Shown: one piece after another, positions 1 to 10,959 of the stretch
How positions within the stretch are numbered: the first letter of the stretch is position 1
Layout: every line of letters starts with the position of its first letter
Source of the DNA: Prorocentrum cordatum
Lineage: Eukaryota > Sar > Dinophyceae > Prorocentrales > Prorocentraceae
Assembly (NCBI GenBank): GCA_963575745.1
Contig: CAUYUJ010015743.1
Coordinates: forward strand, 118,045-182,044
Direction: 5' to 3'
Length of the DNA: 64,000 bases
The notes under the pieces: model-generated
Database searches by the model: none
Told to the model about the DNA's origin: nothing
Seen by the model: the letters and a program-made list of their open reading frames with translations, nothing else
Translations under genes and position numbers: made by a program

Positions 1-65
1 TTTTCATGCGGATGTGCGCGACGCTGGAGGGAAGGCCACGTTTTGAAGACGACCCCCCTCCATCA
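1..65 (+). repeat. Partial copy of the ~81-bp repeat found at 55465-55960
   Basis: The first 65 bases align well with the last unit of the array near 55.9 kb: both share TGTGCGCG, a GCGCT-like core, a CCAC block and GAAGACGAC or GAAAACGAC followed by CCCTCCAT. It is a lone diverged unit cut by the window edge. Confidence 0.7.
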
Positions 66-1074
66 GCTTAGCTGCTGGAAACTGCAAACTTCTGAGCCAA
101 CAGCGGGAAGGAAGTCTTTTGCGAAGTGCCTGGACCCTACTGAGACGTCTGGTGGTGGTCAGACGGGGAGGGTTCATCTAGATGGATGGAGGTAGAGGAG
201 GACGGAGGAGTGAGGGAGGGAGGGAGGGATGATGACCTGAGGCATTTCTGATTGGGCCTTCTGGGGTCTCTGAGAGCAAGTCTCCGCTGGATCTGGTTGG
301 CCCCAAAAATCAGGTCGTGTTGGAAAATGGGTCCAGGAGTTGTTTCGCCCTCTGGGGCTCCTGGGCTGGGACCTTCCACGGACCAGAGGGCCGTCAAAAA
401 ACCGTTCGGGATGGAGACATGATCCCCAGGAAAGCCCCGACACCGAAGGCCTGTTTCCTCCAGGACCTGTTTTCCACTTGTTTCCCTCATGGCAACAGCT
501 GCCGTCGTGTATAGTAGGGATGGCACGCCGTAGCCTGCTACATCAATTGCGGTTGTCGGTGCTCCCTCCCTTTGCGGGACGCGGCTCAGACATCTAGGGC
601 AGTTTCCGCCAGACGATTCCACACACTTTCGCTCAGGAGCGATGGCACGTCCGTGGTATGCGGTACGAGTGATTCTGGTCAGTGCGCCCTCCAGACGTTC
701 GTCGCGGACCTGACCCATACACGGATCGCTTGCCCCCCAGCGTTGTTCTTGCAGACATCTTTAGGTGGAATTCGATGCTCTGGCTTCACGAGCTTCGGCG
801 GGGCAGAGCGCGGAATCATCGGTGTGGCCCCCCCCACACCGCTCGCCCCGCAGAGATCCTCCCCCCGCTCTGCGCATCCCCCCCTGTTTCTCTTCCTCCT
901 CCCTCGGAGACACGACCCTTGACTCTTCTGGGGTGCGTTCTGGCCAGGATGTCGAGGAGACTCCAGGCGTGTCGAGGAGAAGCCCCCCCCCTTCCAGGGA
1001 GGCTCCACGAAGGCGAAAACGGCACGAAAGCCTCGAACCTCGATCCTCGACCTCGTCGGGCTGGAGGCAGAGGA
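66..1074. other. No recognisable gene
   Basis: The sequence is GC-rich with short overlapping reading frames on both strands and no domain I recognise. 180-235 is purine-rich (GGAGG/GGGA). Nothing supports a gene here. Confidence 0.5.
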
Positions 1075-1222
1075 TGGGGAGGAGGAGGAGGAGGAGGAGG
1101 AGGAGGAGGAGGAGGAGGAGGAGGAGGAGGAGGAGGAGGAGGAGGAGGAGGAGGAGGAGGAGGAGGAGGAGGAGGAGGAGGAGGAGGAGGAGGAGGAGGA
1201 GGAGGAGGAGGGAGGAGGAGGA
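1075..1222 (+). repeat. (GGA)n microsatellite
   Basis: About 145 bases of nearly pure GGA. It creates long poly-Gly, poly-Arg and poly-Leu reading frames that are artefacts of the repeat. Confidence 0.97.
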
Positions 1223-2200
1223 GTAGGACTTGAGATAATATGGCTTTGTGGCGCCGTTGCCTCGTTTGTGGGGCCAGTTTCCTGGTGTCACCACCCCGGA
1301 GGGCAGGGTGGCCCGACGGAACAAAACCCTCTGGTGTGCGGCGCGCCCTGGACTAATACATCCTCTGGTCCTCTGGTGTGTGCCGCGCTCTGGGTTACTA
1401 AATCCTCTGGTGGGCTTGCTCTGCGGTGCATCGTGGCACGACTGTAGATAGTGTTACCACGAATCATCACCAGATGTTACACATTCGAGGTGGCGAGCGC
1501 ACAGACGACGTCCCTCGGAACCCTCAGGGTCTTGTGGGGGGGCAGGATTAGTCCATTCCAGTTGTGCCTCGTGTGGTCCTCACTATAACCCTCAGGGAGC
1601 CGATAAGAAGGGATCGGGCAGGCCGAAATTCAACTGCACGATGTCCGTCAAGCATCGTGAGGCCCCGCAGTGTCGGGGCAATATTTGTCACGGGTTGCTG
1701 TTCAGTTTTTCATTTTCTTGGTGTCCAATTGTGTATCTCAGCTCAGAAACTCATCGCACCACATAATGAAATGGGCTGACAGCATTGATCTTTGACTTGG
1801 CAAGGGGAGGGGGGACAGAGAAGGACGAGCGAGGGGCCCAACAGCAGGCAGGGGCAGGGGGAGAGGGGGTTGTCACGCTTCCGCCGGCTCCGTGCCAGAG
1901 TTGGGCGTGCGTTCCAGCGGAGGTGGTCTCCGTCTGCTCCCTCGAGGTACACAGATCCGATCTCTCGTGTCGTAATAGGTGCGCGGGCCCTGGTGATTTG
2001 CCCCGACCGCTTAGTAGGCGTGCGTGGGGGCGGAATTTGGATTCCCTCGCTGCTCACCTTGGAGCTGGTCGGACGCTCCGCACGAGAAGGGGGGGAACGG
2101 CGAAGGGGCGGGGCGGTGCGCGCGGCACGTGGCGACTGAGATGGTAGAGGCGAGGGGCAATGCAGAGGGGGGCCGACAGAAGGGAGCGACAGATCCCTTT

Positions 2201-2202
<2 letters not shown>
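1223..2202. other. No recognisable gene; short tandem duplication at 1329-1413
   Basis: Two ~42-bp units beginning CTCTGGTGTG lie in tandem at about 1329-1370 and 1371-1413. The rest has no domain or RNA signature that I can support. Confidence 0.5.
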
Positions 2203-2267
<65 letters not shown>

Positions 2268-2303
2268 TAATAGAAACAGCGAGAGAGAGAGAGAGAGAGA
2301 GAT
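2203..2303 (+). repeat. (GA)n microsatellite
   Basis: GA dinucleotide repeat with a few GGGA and AAGA interruptions and a short break at about 2268-2279 (ATAATAGAAACA). Confidence 0.97.
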
Positions 2304-4589
2304 AGACCAAAGACTCAGAGCAAGGCGGAGACGGGGAGATACTTTGCCAGGCATATCGCAGGGCCGACCTTTGAGTTCTGGTGTTGCCTGCGACTGAATC
2401 ATTCCCAGGGGTGCTGCTCTCCATTCAACGGGAACGATTTCAGGCAATCTTTGCCGAGCCTCCTTAGCGCCCCTGTTTCCTGATAAGCTCCACATCTGCT
2501 GCATATGGAAATTACTCCTACAGTGTGACTGGAGACGTGCAGCGTATGGTTCTGGGAGCTCACAGCCAGATTAACGAAGGGAGTGTTGTACTCCCTGCAA
2601 GGAGACGCCGTTGGCGAAGGCTCACGCGTGCCTTTGGCAAACCGAAGGCAGCGCTGACACGCCCGACGGGTGCGCTTCCATGCCCACACATGGCTCCCCA
2701 CAGGGGCTGCGGCGTCATCTGCCGCCTCAGCTGCCGGCGGCGGCGGCGGGGGGAACAGTGGGGGGCAGGGCAGGAGCTGCCTTACGGCGCCGATGCGGGT
2801 GGTGAAGTTTGGCTGGCGGAGGGCACCTCTGAAAATGGACCGCAAAAACTTCGCAGGCGCCAGCTTGGGGAACCGCAGAGGTGCTTGGATGGCATACTTG
2901 GTATGCCGTCGCAATGCTTCCGACTCTCCATCCAAGAGTGGATTTCTGCCCGCGACGGTTGTGCCAGGTGAGGGACGCCTTTTGGCGCAACGGTCTGCCA
3001 GAACTGTGCTGACCGCTTGCCACCATGTCGAGGTCAAGGGGTCGAGGGTAGAAGGTCGGCTGGGTTTACATGCGCCTTTAGCTTCGCGATCTGGGATTCG
3101 CGGCTCCTCGAGGGGGAGCCTCGAATTTGTAGATGTAGTCCAACATAGACGTCTTGTCTAGCCGTGATTTGGGACCAAGGCGCCTCCACCATCTTCACGA
3201 GGCCGAACAAATCTTTTTTTTTGTCACGCGTGGGCAATGCTGCATAAATGCCAAAACGTCGACATGCTCAGCAGCAGGGGAAGTTTGGAGGTAGTCTGTG
3301 CCTACCGCCACCCACATCGCAGCGAATGGCTCCCATGACGGGGTGATCTTTACAATAGACCAGCTGGCCGTGAACACCTCCCCTGTGAAGGCCTCTTCGA
3401 TGGAACGCCCCCCTTGCGAATACCAATGCTCCCGCCCAGAGGGGGGTAACTCGTTACGTGGCCCTCTCTGCCGAACCTCAACATAGCTACGAGGATGGGC
3501 TGGCATCACCCAGAATTACATCACCTGCAAGCCCCCGACCCGCGCTCCTGCTCGCCGATCGCCCCTCCGACTCCGACTCCGACTCCTGTTCGCAACACGT
3601 GAGGGCCCCTGCCCCTCCGCGCTGCCCTCGTAGGGCCGGTCCCGCCGGACCGACATCGCGCGCTCGCCTCGCCTCGCCCCCTTGCGAATACCAATGCTGG
3701 AAAGGGTTCGTTCCCGATCCTGCTGGCGGCGTTGCCGCGGGCTCAGGCCGCTCTTGAAAGCCACACAAGAAAGACGATTCCTATGTGGATCGGTGATTCG
3801 CACCTTGTCTGATTCAGTGAGTGGCTTGTCTCGGAGTTTGCGGGTGCACGGGCAGTGATGCAGCCTGCGCAGGAGGAGAAGGTGTCAGGCAGCGCGAAGG
3901 TGAGCCACCGCTGAGGCGTTTGCCATCTCCTGGAGGAGGAGGGCCCCTCAGGACCCACCCAACCCTTTCAGGACGCTTCTAAGTTCTCCAGCATCGTCCA
4001 ACACACATTCCTCGATCCTCGAGTCTCGAGCCTGGATCCTCAGGATGAGCTTGCGACCTGCTGTCCGAGGGGGGAGGCGAGCTACTCAGGGACGACCCGC
4101 CGCGGTCCTCGGGAGGCCGAGGGTGCCGCGCGCCCAGGTGCATCAAGGAGCAGCAGATGGCTGAGGCGGAGCTGTTGCAAGGCCCCTGCTGCAGCTCCCC
4201 CCGCCGAAGCTCCCTCCCCGTCGGGAGAATACGGGCGAGGTTGGCAATCCGTGGCCAGGCCCAGGATAAGCTCGGCCAGGATCGGGGAACATGTACTTTC
4301 ATTAAGCCCTTCTTTTTTCTGCCCCATTCCCTTTCATTCCCCTCTCCTGCCCTTTCCCTCCCCCTCTCCGCTCTCTCCTGCTCCCCATCCCCCTTTCCTC
4401 TCCCCTCCCCTCCCCCTTCTGTAAATCCACGGCCTTGGCGCCTGTCCCACTTTGGGACCAGTGGCCACCGGGGCCGTGCGCGTGAGAGCAAGTCCAGGGC
4501 TGGCCGAAACAGCGCAACAGATGCGCGCGCGCAGGCCAGCTGGTGCGACCTGTGCTGCTTCTTCTCGCCTCCCCTCCCTTTAACACTTG
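2304..4589. other. No recognisable gene
   Basis: GC-rich sequence with many short overlapping frames. A ~20-bp string (CCCCTTGCGAATACCAATGC) occurs twice, near 3408 and 3679. 4320-4420 is a CT-rich tract. No coding region can be supported. Confidence 0.45.
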
Positions 4590-5675
4590 CTCAATATGAA
4601 TACTACTCCCCTCTCTCCCCAGATTCTGCGAGCGGGGTTCCCTTTCTCCCGCGTCTTCTATTTTGTACACCGGACTTAAGAAAGGTTGAACTTTCTCCTA
4701 ATGGGTTCTTACCTGTTTGTGAGAGAAGCCGGTGAATGCGGGGCCCTACTCCGCCAGCGTTGCTTGGGGGCATTGTCTGGCATTGCTAAGCAACGCCAAA
4801 CAATGCCAAGCAATGCGAAGACATGCCAAATAGTGGCACGCAATACCAAGCAAAGCTAAGCAGCGATATCAACCAATGCCAAACAATGCCAAGCAGTGCC
4901 CAGCAATTCTAAATGAGCAATGCTAATCAATGCCCAGACATGCTAAGCAATGCCCAGCACTCCCAAACACTGCCACGCAATGCCAAGAACCGCTAAGCAA
5001 TGCCACGCACTGCCAAGCAACGCCAAGCAATGATTCCATGCATTGCGAAGCACCGCCGAGGAATGCCATATCATGCTAAGCGATGCTAAGCAATGCCTAG
5101 CAATACCAAGTAACGCCAGGCAGCGATTTCAAATAATGCCAACAAATGCTTTGCATAGCATATCTTCGCGTTGCTCAGAACTGCTTTGGCTTGCTTCGGA
5201 AGAAATGCAACATTTAGTTGTGGTCGCGCTGGGCCACTGTTGAATCAAGCGTGAACGCTGCTTTTTTTGCTCCAGTGATGCTCACGCTGCATTGCTGGCC
5301 CCGATCCACGCTTTGCTCCCGTCGATAAGATTTGTGCTCTCGTTCCAGCGCGGGACACATTTTTGGATCCCAGTCCTTCGTCACCGGTGTCGCCCCTTCC
5401 CCATTCTCTGCCTTGCCCTGGTCCTCGTCCCCCTCCCGCTTCTTCTACTGCTCCTGCTTCTGCTGTTCCTTCTTCATCCTTGTCTTACTCCTGCCCATCC
5501 ACCTGCTCATCCGCCACCTCCTCTCATGCACAGATCTCCTTTCTGCTTGTGCATGGAGTATTTGTTGGGTTCCAGGTCCGCTGTGATACTCATCGGCGGA
5601 TAGAGAAAGGTCAGCTTAACGGGAAGGGATGGGTTGGAGGGGTAGGATGTCAGATACGGCGCGGGCGCGCCTAGC
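4590..5675 (-). repeat. R1 family copy, inverted, with an expanded internal array
   Basis: 5594-5675 is the reverse complement of the R1 head (blocks GGATAGAGAAA, GGGGTAGGATGTCAGATA and GCGCGCCTAG) and is closest to the unit that starts at 50074. 4596-4626 is the reverse complement of the R1 tail (block CAATATGAATACTACTC). The order tail-then-head fits one inverted unit. Its middle is taken up by the AATGCCAAGC array and unrelated sequence, so the span is an inference. Confidence 0.6.
4755..5170 (+). repeat. Degenerate ~10-bp tandem repeat, AATGCCAAGC type
   Basis: Dozens of variants of AATGCCAAGC, AATGCTAAGC and AATGCCACGC lie in tandem. A similar but distinct array (AATGCGAAGC, AATGCAAAGC) lies at 12895-13275. 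R1 units carry short TGGCATGGC/GCATTGC tracts that could be the seed of such arrays. Confidence 0.9.
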
Positions 5676-6189
5676 GCTTCTTCCCTCCCCCTCCTCTCCA
5701 CATTCTCCCCGCTTAAGCTCGCCCGTCGCCTTGCTCGCGCTCCCCTCCCCATCCCTTGCCTCCCCCGCACCAAGCCTGCTTGACTTTTTGGGATACTTGA
5801 TACAGACAGCCACCTACGATCTGTTCCACAAGGTTATGCTGACCCGATTGTCTTTCAATGCCGATCGAGCGGACCGTCTCTACGCACGGCGAGGCATCAC
5901 ATTTGAACGCCACTTCCCCCTCCCTCCAGCTGCCCACCCCTTTCTCCTCCCCACCCCTCCCCGGCTGCTTCCCTCCTGCTCCCTCCCCGCCCGCCCCTGC
6001 CGCTCTCATCCGTCCCTCCCTCCTCTCTCCTCCGTCCTGCCTCCGCAGAGGAGGTAATATACTTAGTATCGAAGGCGCCTCTGCCGAGCCATCGCCATCC
6101 CTTCTGGAAACACGCTCGTGTCTTGAGATGTGGCGCGAAAGAGTGGCCGCGCTAGTGGAATGCTTGTTCCCGCACACGTTGGGGGAATC

Positions 6190-8640
6190 ACTGGCGGAAG
6201 ACTGGGTAGGGGCTCCTGGGCCGTCTTGGGGGTACCTTGGGGCTATTTTTTCTGGCCTTTTGGGCCTTCTTGGGGGCCTCCTGGGGGGCCATCTTGGGCC
6301 ACCTTGGGGCTTTGTGGGGCCGTCTGGGAGCTCTCTTGGCCTGTCTGGCACCCTCGGAGGCCATCTTGGAGGCTTCTCCGGGTCGTCGTGGAAGGAGGCC
6401 TCTCTAGGCCGTCTTGGGATTCCTGTTGGGCCGTCTTGGGGCTGTCATGGGGACCTGTTGGGTCGTCGGGTATCTTTTCGGCCGTCTCGGGGTGGCAACA
6501 AGGAGCCGTTTTGAGCACTCTCTTCTTGGATCCATCCTGGACTGGAAAGCCGACATGATGTACTTTTTATGAGCGCTTCCGCGGGGCCGGCGGGCTGGGC
6601 CGAGGGCCATTGGGGATCTTCAACAAGGGGGGCCGAAAAGAGCAATAGAACCTGGCACGCCAACACTCTAGGCCTCCCAGATAGGATCGGAGTAGATCGG
6701 GTCGGAGAATTGTGTCTCACCGCCGATGCATCGGCGATGCGGCTGGATGCGGAGCCAGATTTTCTCCACGCCGACGTGGCTGATGCGTCGCTGGTGCCGC
6801 CGACGCATCGCTGACGCATCGGTGATGTATCGACGATACAGCGCAATCCTCCGACCCCATCTATTCCGACCCTGGAGGCCTCTGGACACCCTTCAGGCAG
6901 GCTATGGGAGCGATTGAAACCATGGCACCAGGGCACCATGGCCAGGAACAATGCCTCTGGCAGGGTAAGGGGCTACGGAGGAGGCTGATCGAAGACGCCT
7001 ATTGCGAATCACACCACCGCCACTTCCTTCTGGAAACGCCTGTGTGGTGAAATGAGTGGGCTGCTTGCTGCCCCAGCGCTTGGGAAGACTACTGGGGGAA
7101 AGATGGAGAGCGGCCCTCTGGGCTCTGGGGTCTTCTTGGGACTCCCTTGGGATTCTGTTCAGACCGTTTCGGCCTTCTTGGGAGCCTCTTGGGGTTGGTT
7201 CTCTTGGGCCATCTTTGAGCTCGCTTGAGCCGCCTTAGGCTGCTCTCGGGCCGCTTGACGCCTTCGGAGACCGTCTGCGGGGCTTGTCTGGACTTTTGGG
7301 ACGGTTAGGCTGGGCCCTCATGGGCCGTCTTGGGGTTGCCTTGTGGCCATTTTGGTCCATCCTGGGGCCCTCTTAGGAGCCTCTTGCGCCGCCTAGGGGC
7401 GATCTTGGGAGCCTCTTGTGCCGTCTTGGGCTTTCGGCAGCCCGAACAGCGAGAACGCGAAAACATGTACACCATAATGGAAAGCCGAGAGTTTTGGCAT
7501 CCTTGGGAGGTTTCTGGGGTTTCTTGGGGGCGTCATGCGTCCCTGCTGGTGGTATCGGCGAGCATGGACCATGAGGGGCCGGAGGGCTCGACATGTCAGT
7601 TGGAGTTTCTTTCTCGGGCCCCTCTTGGGACCGTAATGGGGACCTCGTGGGCCGTCGTGAGGCCCTCTTGGGGGCTCCTTGAGCCTCTTGGGGCCATCTT
7701 GGGGGAGTTCTGGAGCGTCGGAAGCCCGACCAGGCGAGATCGCGAAAAGAAATGAACAACCATGGGCCCCTCTTCGGGGCCTCTTGGAGCCCCATTGGGG
7801 CGTCTTCGGGACCTCTTGGCCGTCTTGAGGCCTGGTTGGGTGTCTTGGAGAGCTCTTGCTGAGGCCGTCTCGGGGCCCTCTTGGACAGTCTTGGTAGCCT
7901 CTTGGGCTCTCTTGGCCTGTTTCGGATCCCTTCTGCACCTGGAAAAATCATGCGCCAACGCGCGAGAACCCCCAGGGGCGCCTGGAACTCGGGGCTGTGG
8001 CCCCTTCAGAGCATTACGCCACTCAGTGCACAGGGCTCGAGTGGACCTGAGGACACTCCACGTCGTGCCTCTGGGCACGGTGGCGGGAATTGCCCCATTG
8101 TTGACCCCTCTTGGGAGTTTCTTGGGGCCGTCGTGGACCATTTGGTTTGAGCTTCAGTCCATAGTGGAGCTCGTGTGGCCGTATTGTGTTGAAGGCCTCG
8201 CGACCGGATTCTCCGACTCTGCGAGGTGAACAGCTTGGGCGCAAGATGCGGAAGGAGGACGAGGGCAAGGAGCAGTGGCGGCTGTAATTCGAGAGTTGAA
8301 GTCCATGGCCCACTGGCCCATCCCGCTACTGCGCCAGGGTTGCGTCCCAGATGTGGTGGGGACATTTTGGGGCGTCTTGGGGGGCTCCCGGGGGCCTGTG
8401 TTGCCTATTTGGGTGCGTCGTAGGGCCTCATGTAGGCCTCTTTTGTGCATCTTGGGGGTCGTGCGATCATGTTCGGGGTTTGTTCCCAGCGGTGCGACAG
8501 TAGAGTGTGTTTTGGGCTTCTCTTAGGGCCATCTTGGGGGCCTCTTGGGCCCCTCTTGGGGGCCTCTTGGGCTGTATTGGGCTGGTCTTGCATGGTTTTG
8601 GGTCGTCTTGGACGCTCTTGCGACCGATGCGGCTGGCCCA
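6190..8640 (+). repeat. Degenerate TCTTGG repeat sector, plus orientation
   Basis: Irregular 10-13-bp units of the type GGCCGTCTTGGGG, CCTCTTGGGG and GCCATCTTGGG fill 6190-6530, 7060-7440, 7500-7960, 8100-8150 and 8345-8640. Because units are short and lack stops, long frames appear in several phases on both strands; I do not regard them as genes. Two ~60-bp non-repetitive cores (about 7433-7500 and 7705-7760) are reverse-complement relatives of the cores in the 18-22 kb sector. Confidence 0.85.
6669..6895. repeat. Inverted-repeat (MITE-like) unit
   Basis: The left arm (about 6669-6720) and right arm (about 6840-6895) are imperfect inverted repeats of ~47 bases sharing AGGCCTCC, GTCGGA and GATTG blocks. 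The centre is rich in GCATCG/CGATGC palindromes. I see no clear target-site duplication. Confidence 0.5.
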
Positions 8641-8839
8641 ACGATACGCCCGAGTCACTCCACGGAAGGGGGTCCGGGGAGGTGCACCCTCCCCGAGACC
8701 CTCCTTGGACCCCCATGCGGAACCCACCCCTGGACCCCTTCCCGAGACTCCCCAGCTCAAGTCCGGGACAAGCGTGGGACCCTCTGCAGAGGGGAAGGGA
8801 TCAAAGGAAAGTGGTTTGAAACCAATTCCCTTGGATCAA

Positions 8840-8870
8840 ATCGAGGGGAAACCAATGGTTTCCCCTCGAT
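8840..8870. repeat. 31-bp near-perfect palindrome
   Basis: Arms ATCGAGGGGAAACCA (8840-8854) and TGGTTTCCCCTCGAT (8856-8870) are perfect inverted complements around a single A. It could extrude as a cruciform or be the core of a small mobile element; no function is evident. Confidence 0.9.
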
Positions 8871-8957
8871 CTGCTCACGACCGGGGTCGATGCACGTCGG
8901 GCGGGTGCGCTTAAAGAGAGCCCCAGGTCGCCGCCAGGAAGAGAGGCGGGAGGGGCA

Positions 8958-9315
8958 TCTCGAATTGATTAGCCGAGGACCACTCCTGGATGATCACACA
9001 GGCCTCCCCCTTACACATGCAGACAGGCAGATCTATCCACTACGAGGGGAATCTCGAATTGATTACTCCAGATTTCGTAATAAAAGGGAGGGGGTCTCAT
9101 TTCGGGGGGGGTCTCTTCCAGGCTATCTTGGAGGGCCTGGGGGGGGTCTGGGGACGATGTTTAGGAGGGTTCTCCCACGGGGGGGGTCTGAAATGGCTTG
9201 TCCTGGAGGGTCCAGACCCCCTCCCTTTTATTACGAAATCTGGAGTAGCCGAGGACCACTCCTGGATGATCACGCAGGCCTCCCCCTTACACATGCAGAC
9301 AGGCAGGTCTATCCA
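8958..9315 (+). repeat. ~93-bp tandem duplication, second copy interrupted by a MITE
   Basis: Unit A starts at 8958 (ATCTCGAATTGATTAGCCGAGG...) and unit B at 9051 with the same opening. In B the sequence breaks at GATTA, resumes at 9248 with GCCGAGGACC and continues to 9315. The 68-bp parts 8972-9039 and 9248-9315 differ at only two positions. Confidence 0.9.
9064..9247. mobile_element. Two-ended MITE with TA target duplication, copy 1
   Basis: 184 bp including both TA dinucleotides. The inverted ends begin CTCCAGATTTCGTAATAAAA and match for about 32 bases. The interior is G-rich and non-coding, with GGGGGGGTCT repeats. TA duplication and short inverted ends point to a Tc1/mariner-type non-autonomous element (inference; no transposase is present). 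A second, very similar copy is at 22284-22467. Confidence 0.9.
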
Positions 9316-10380
9316 GCGCCGTCTGTACGTGGGGAATCTCTTCCTTCTCCTCCTACGTTTCTAGCCTCCTCCTCTCATCCTCGTATGCCGGCAGCCGAGT
9401 GTCGCCGTCTGCTTTGAATTTGCAGAGTGGATAGCCCCAATCGGCTTCTTTGACGTGCAAGCGACGTCCCAATGGCACGCCGAAGAGTGGCCTTTGAAGT
9501 CCTCGCCGTGGCACTGTCTTAGCAATTTGTAGTGTTTCGCGGTAAAGTTCTAGTGAAGATCCCATGTTGCTGCACAGAATCGCTCCCTGGAAGGTTACAT
9601 GCTCCTGGACCGCTTCCGCGTGCCCGATGGAGCATGGTACGTCGCAGGTTCTGACGCGGATACGTCCCAGACCATTCTAAGTGCATTTCATGCGTGCCTG
9701 CTCGAGGATGGTGCGTTCTACGAGTGCGTCCCAGGTCCATGCAATGGTGCGCCCCAGGTCTCGGAAGTGTGGCGGGGGCATGGGGTCGTCACCATTCCAG
9801 GTCTCCCAGGTCGCCGCTGTCGCCGCCACCGCCGTCGACTCCGACTGGACTCCGACGTCGTCATCGTCGTCGCCGCCGCTAGCGGCGATGGCGCCGGCGG
9901 CCGCGGCAGCGGCAGCATCCGGGCGGCGGCGGTGCCTTGACGGCGGCAGCGCCGCCGTCGCCGCCGCCGTGTTCGTCGCCTGGCGACGGACGGCGACGAA
10001 GACGAGGTCGACATCGACGATGACGTCAGTTGCCGACGCCAGAGGCGCCGCCGCCGGCGGCGGGGGCCGCCTCGTCGGCGGTGGCGTCGTCTCCGCCCTG
10101 CGTCGAAGCCCCCGCCGAGGGCAGCTGACCTCCTGCGCCGAGTCCTGCCGCAGGCTGGAGCACGAGAACCGGGCGCTGCGCTCTGGCCTCGAGGTGCCCG
10201 GCCGCGCCGCGTGCTGCCGCCGCAGGGGCCGCCCTGGGCCTGGCGGCGGCGGCGGCGGCGACGACAGTTTCAGCCCTCCTCCCTGGTCCTCGTCCTCCCA
10301 GCCCTCTTCGTCGCTCTCCTGCTCCCTCGCCGCGTGCGCGGGAGAGGGCTGGAGGCAGGAGGAGGGAGGAACGAAAAGGG
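9316..10380. other. No recognisable gene; GCC/GTC-rich low complexity
   Basis: 9820-10070 and 10240-10260 are rich in GCC, GTC and GGC triplets and yield Arg-, Ala- or Ser-rich frames on both strands. No domain is recognised. Confidence 0.5.
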
Positions 10381-10385
10381 GCAGG

Positions 10386-10487
10386 GAAGAGGAGGAGGAG
10401 GCGGAGGAGGAGGAAGGAGGAGGAGGAGGAGGAGGAGGAGGAGGAGGAGAGGAGGAGGAGGAGGAGGAGGAGAAAGAGGAGGAGGAG
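10386..10487 (+). repeat. (GAG)n microsatellite
   Basis: GAG triplets with GAAGGA, GAGAGG and GAAAGA interruptions. Confidence 0.95.
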
Positions 10488-10548
10488 GAATGCCGCAGCC
10501 AGTCGAGGGGGCCATCACGTTAAACATGTAACATATCAAAAGTAACTC

Positions 10549-10686
10549 GTGCGAGGAAGGAGGAGGAGGAGGAGGAGAGGAGGAGGAGGAGAGGAGGAGG
10601 AGGAGGAGGAGGAGGAGGAGGAGGAGGAGGAGGAGGAGGAGGAGGAGGGAGGAGGGAGGAGGAGGAGGAAGCGGAGGGAGGAGGGA
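10549..10686 (+). repeat. (GAG)n microsatellite
   Basis: GAG triplets interrupted by GGAGAGGAG steps; separated from the previous tract by about 60 bases of ordinary sequence. Confidence 0.95.
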
Positions 10687-10959
10687 AGGAGGGAGCGAGG
10701 TAGGAGGGAGAAGGAACCCCATACATCTTCCGTTCTCCTATTTTCCCCCAAAAACGTCGCTTGCACTCAGGCGTGTTTTTTTTTTCTTGCTGGTTTTCGT
10801 TTATCTCCTGAGGAACCGGGCGCCGCTTCCGGAATGTCGGCTCGTTGTCGCCCGTTGCTGCCCCATTGCCGCCCCGAGCTGCCCCCGAGTCTGAGATTGT
10901 CGGCTCGTGGGTTCTGCACTGCCTTGCGCTGCGCCTCGTTGCGCTCCTCTGCACTGCTT

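Noticed and set aside
7340-7360. GCCATTTTGG as a spliced-leader fragment
   Set aside because: Only 10 bases match, and it is a variant of the surrounding CCATCTTGG repeat; the CTCAAG end is absent.
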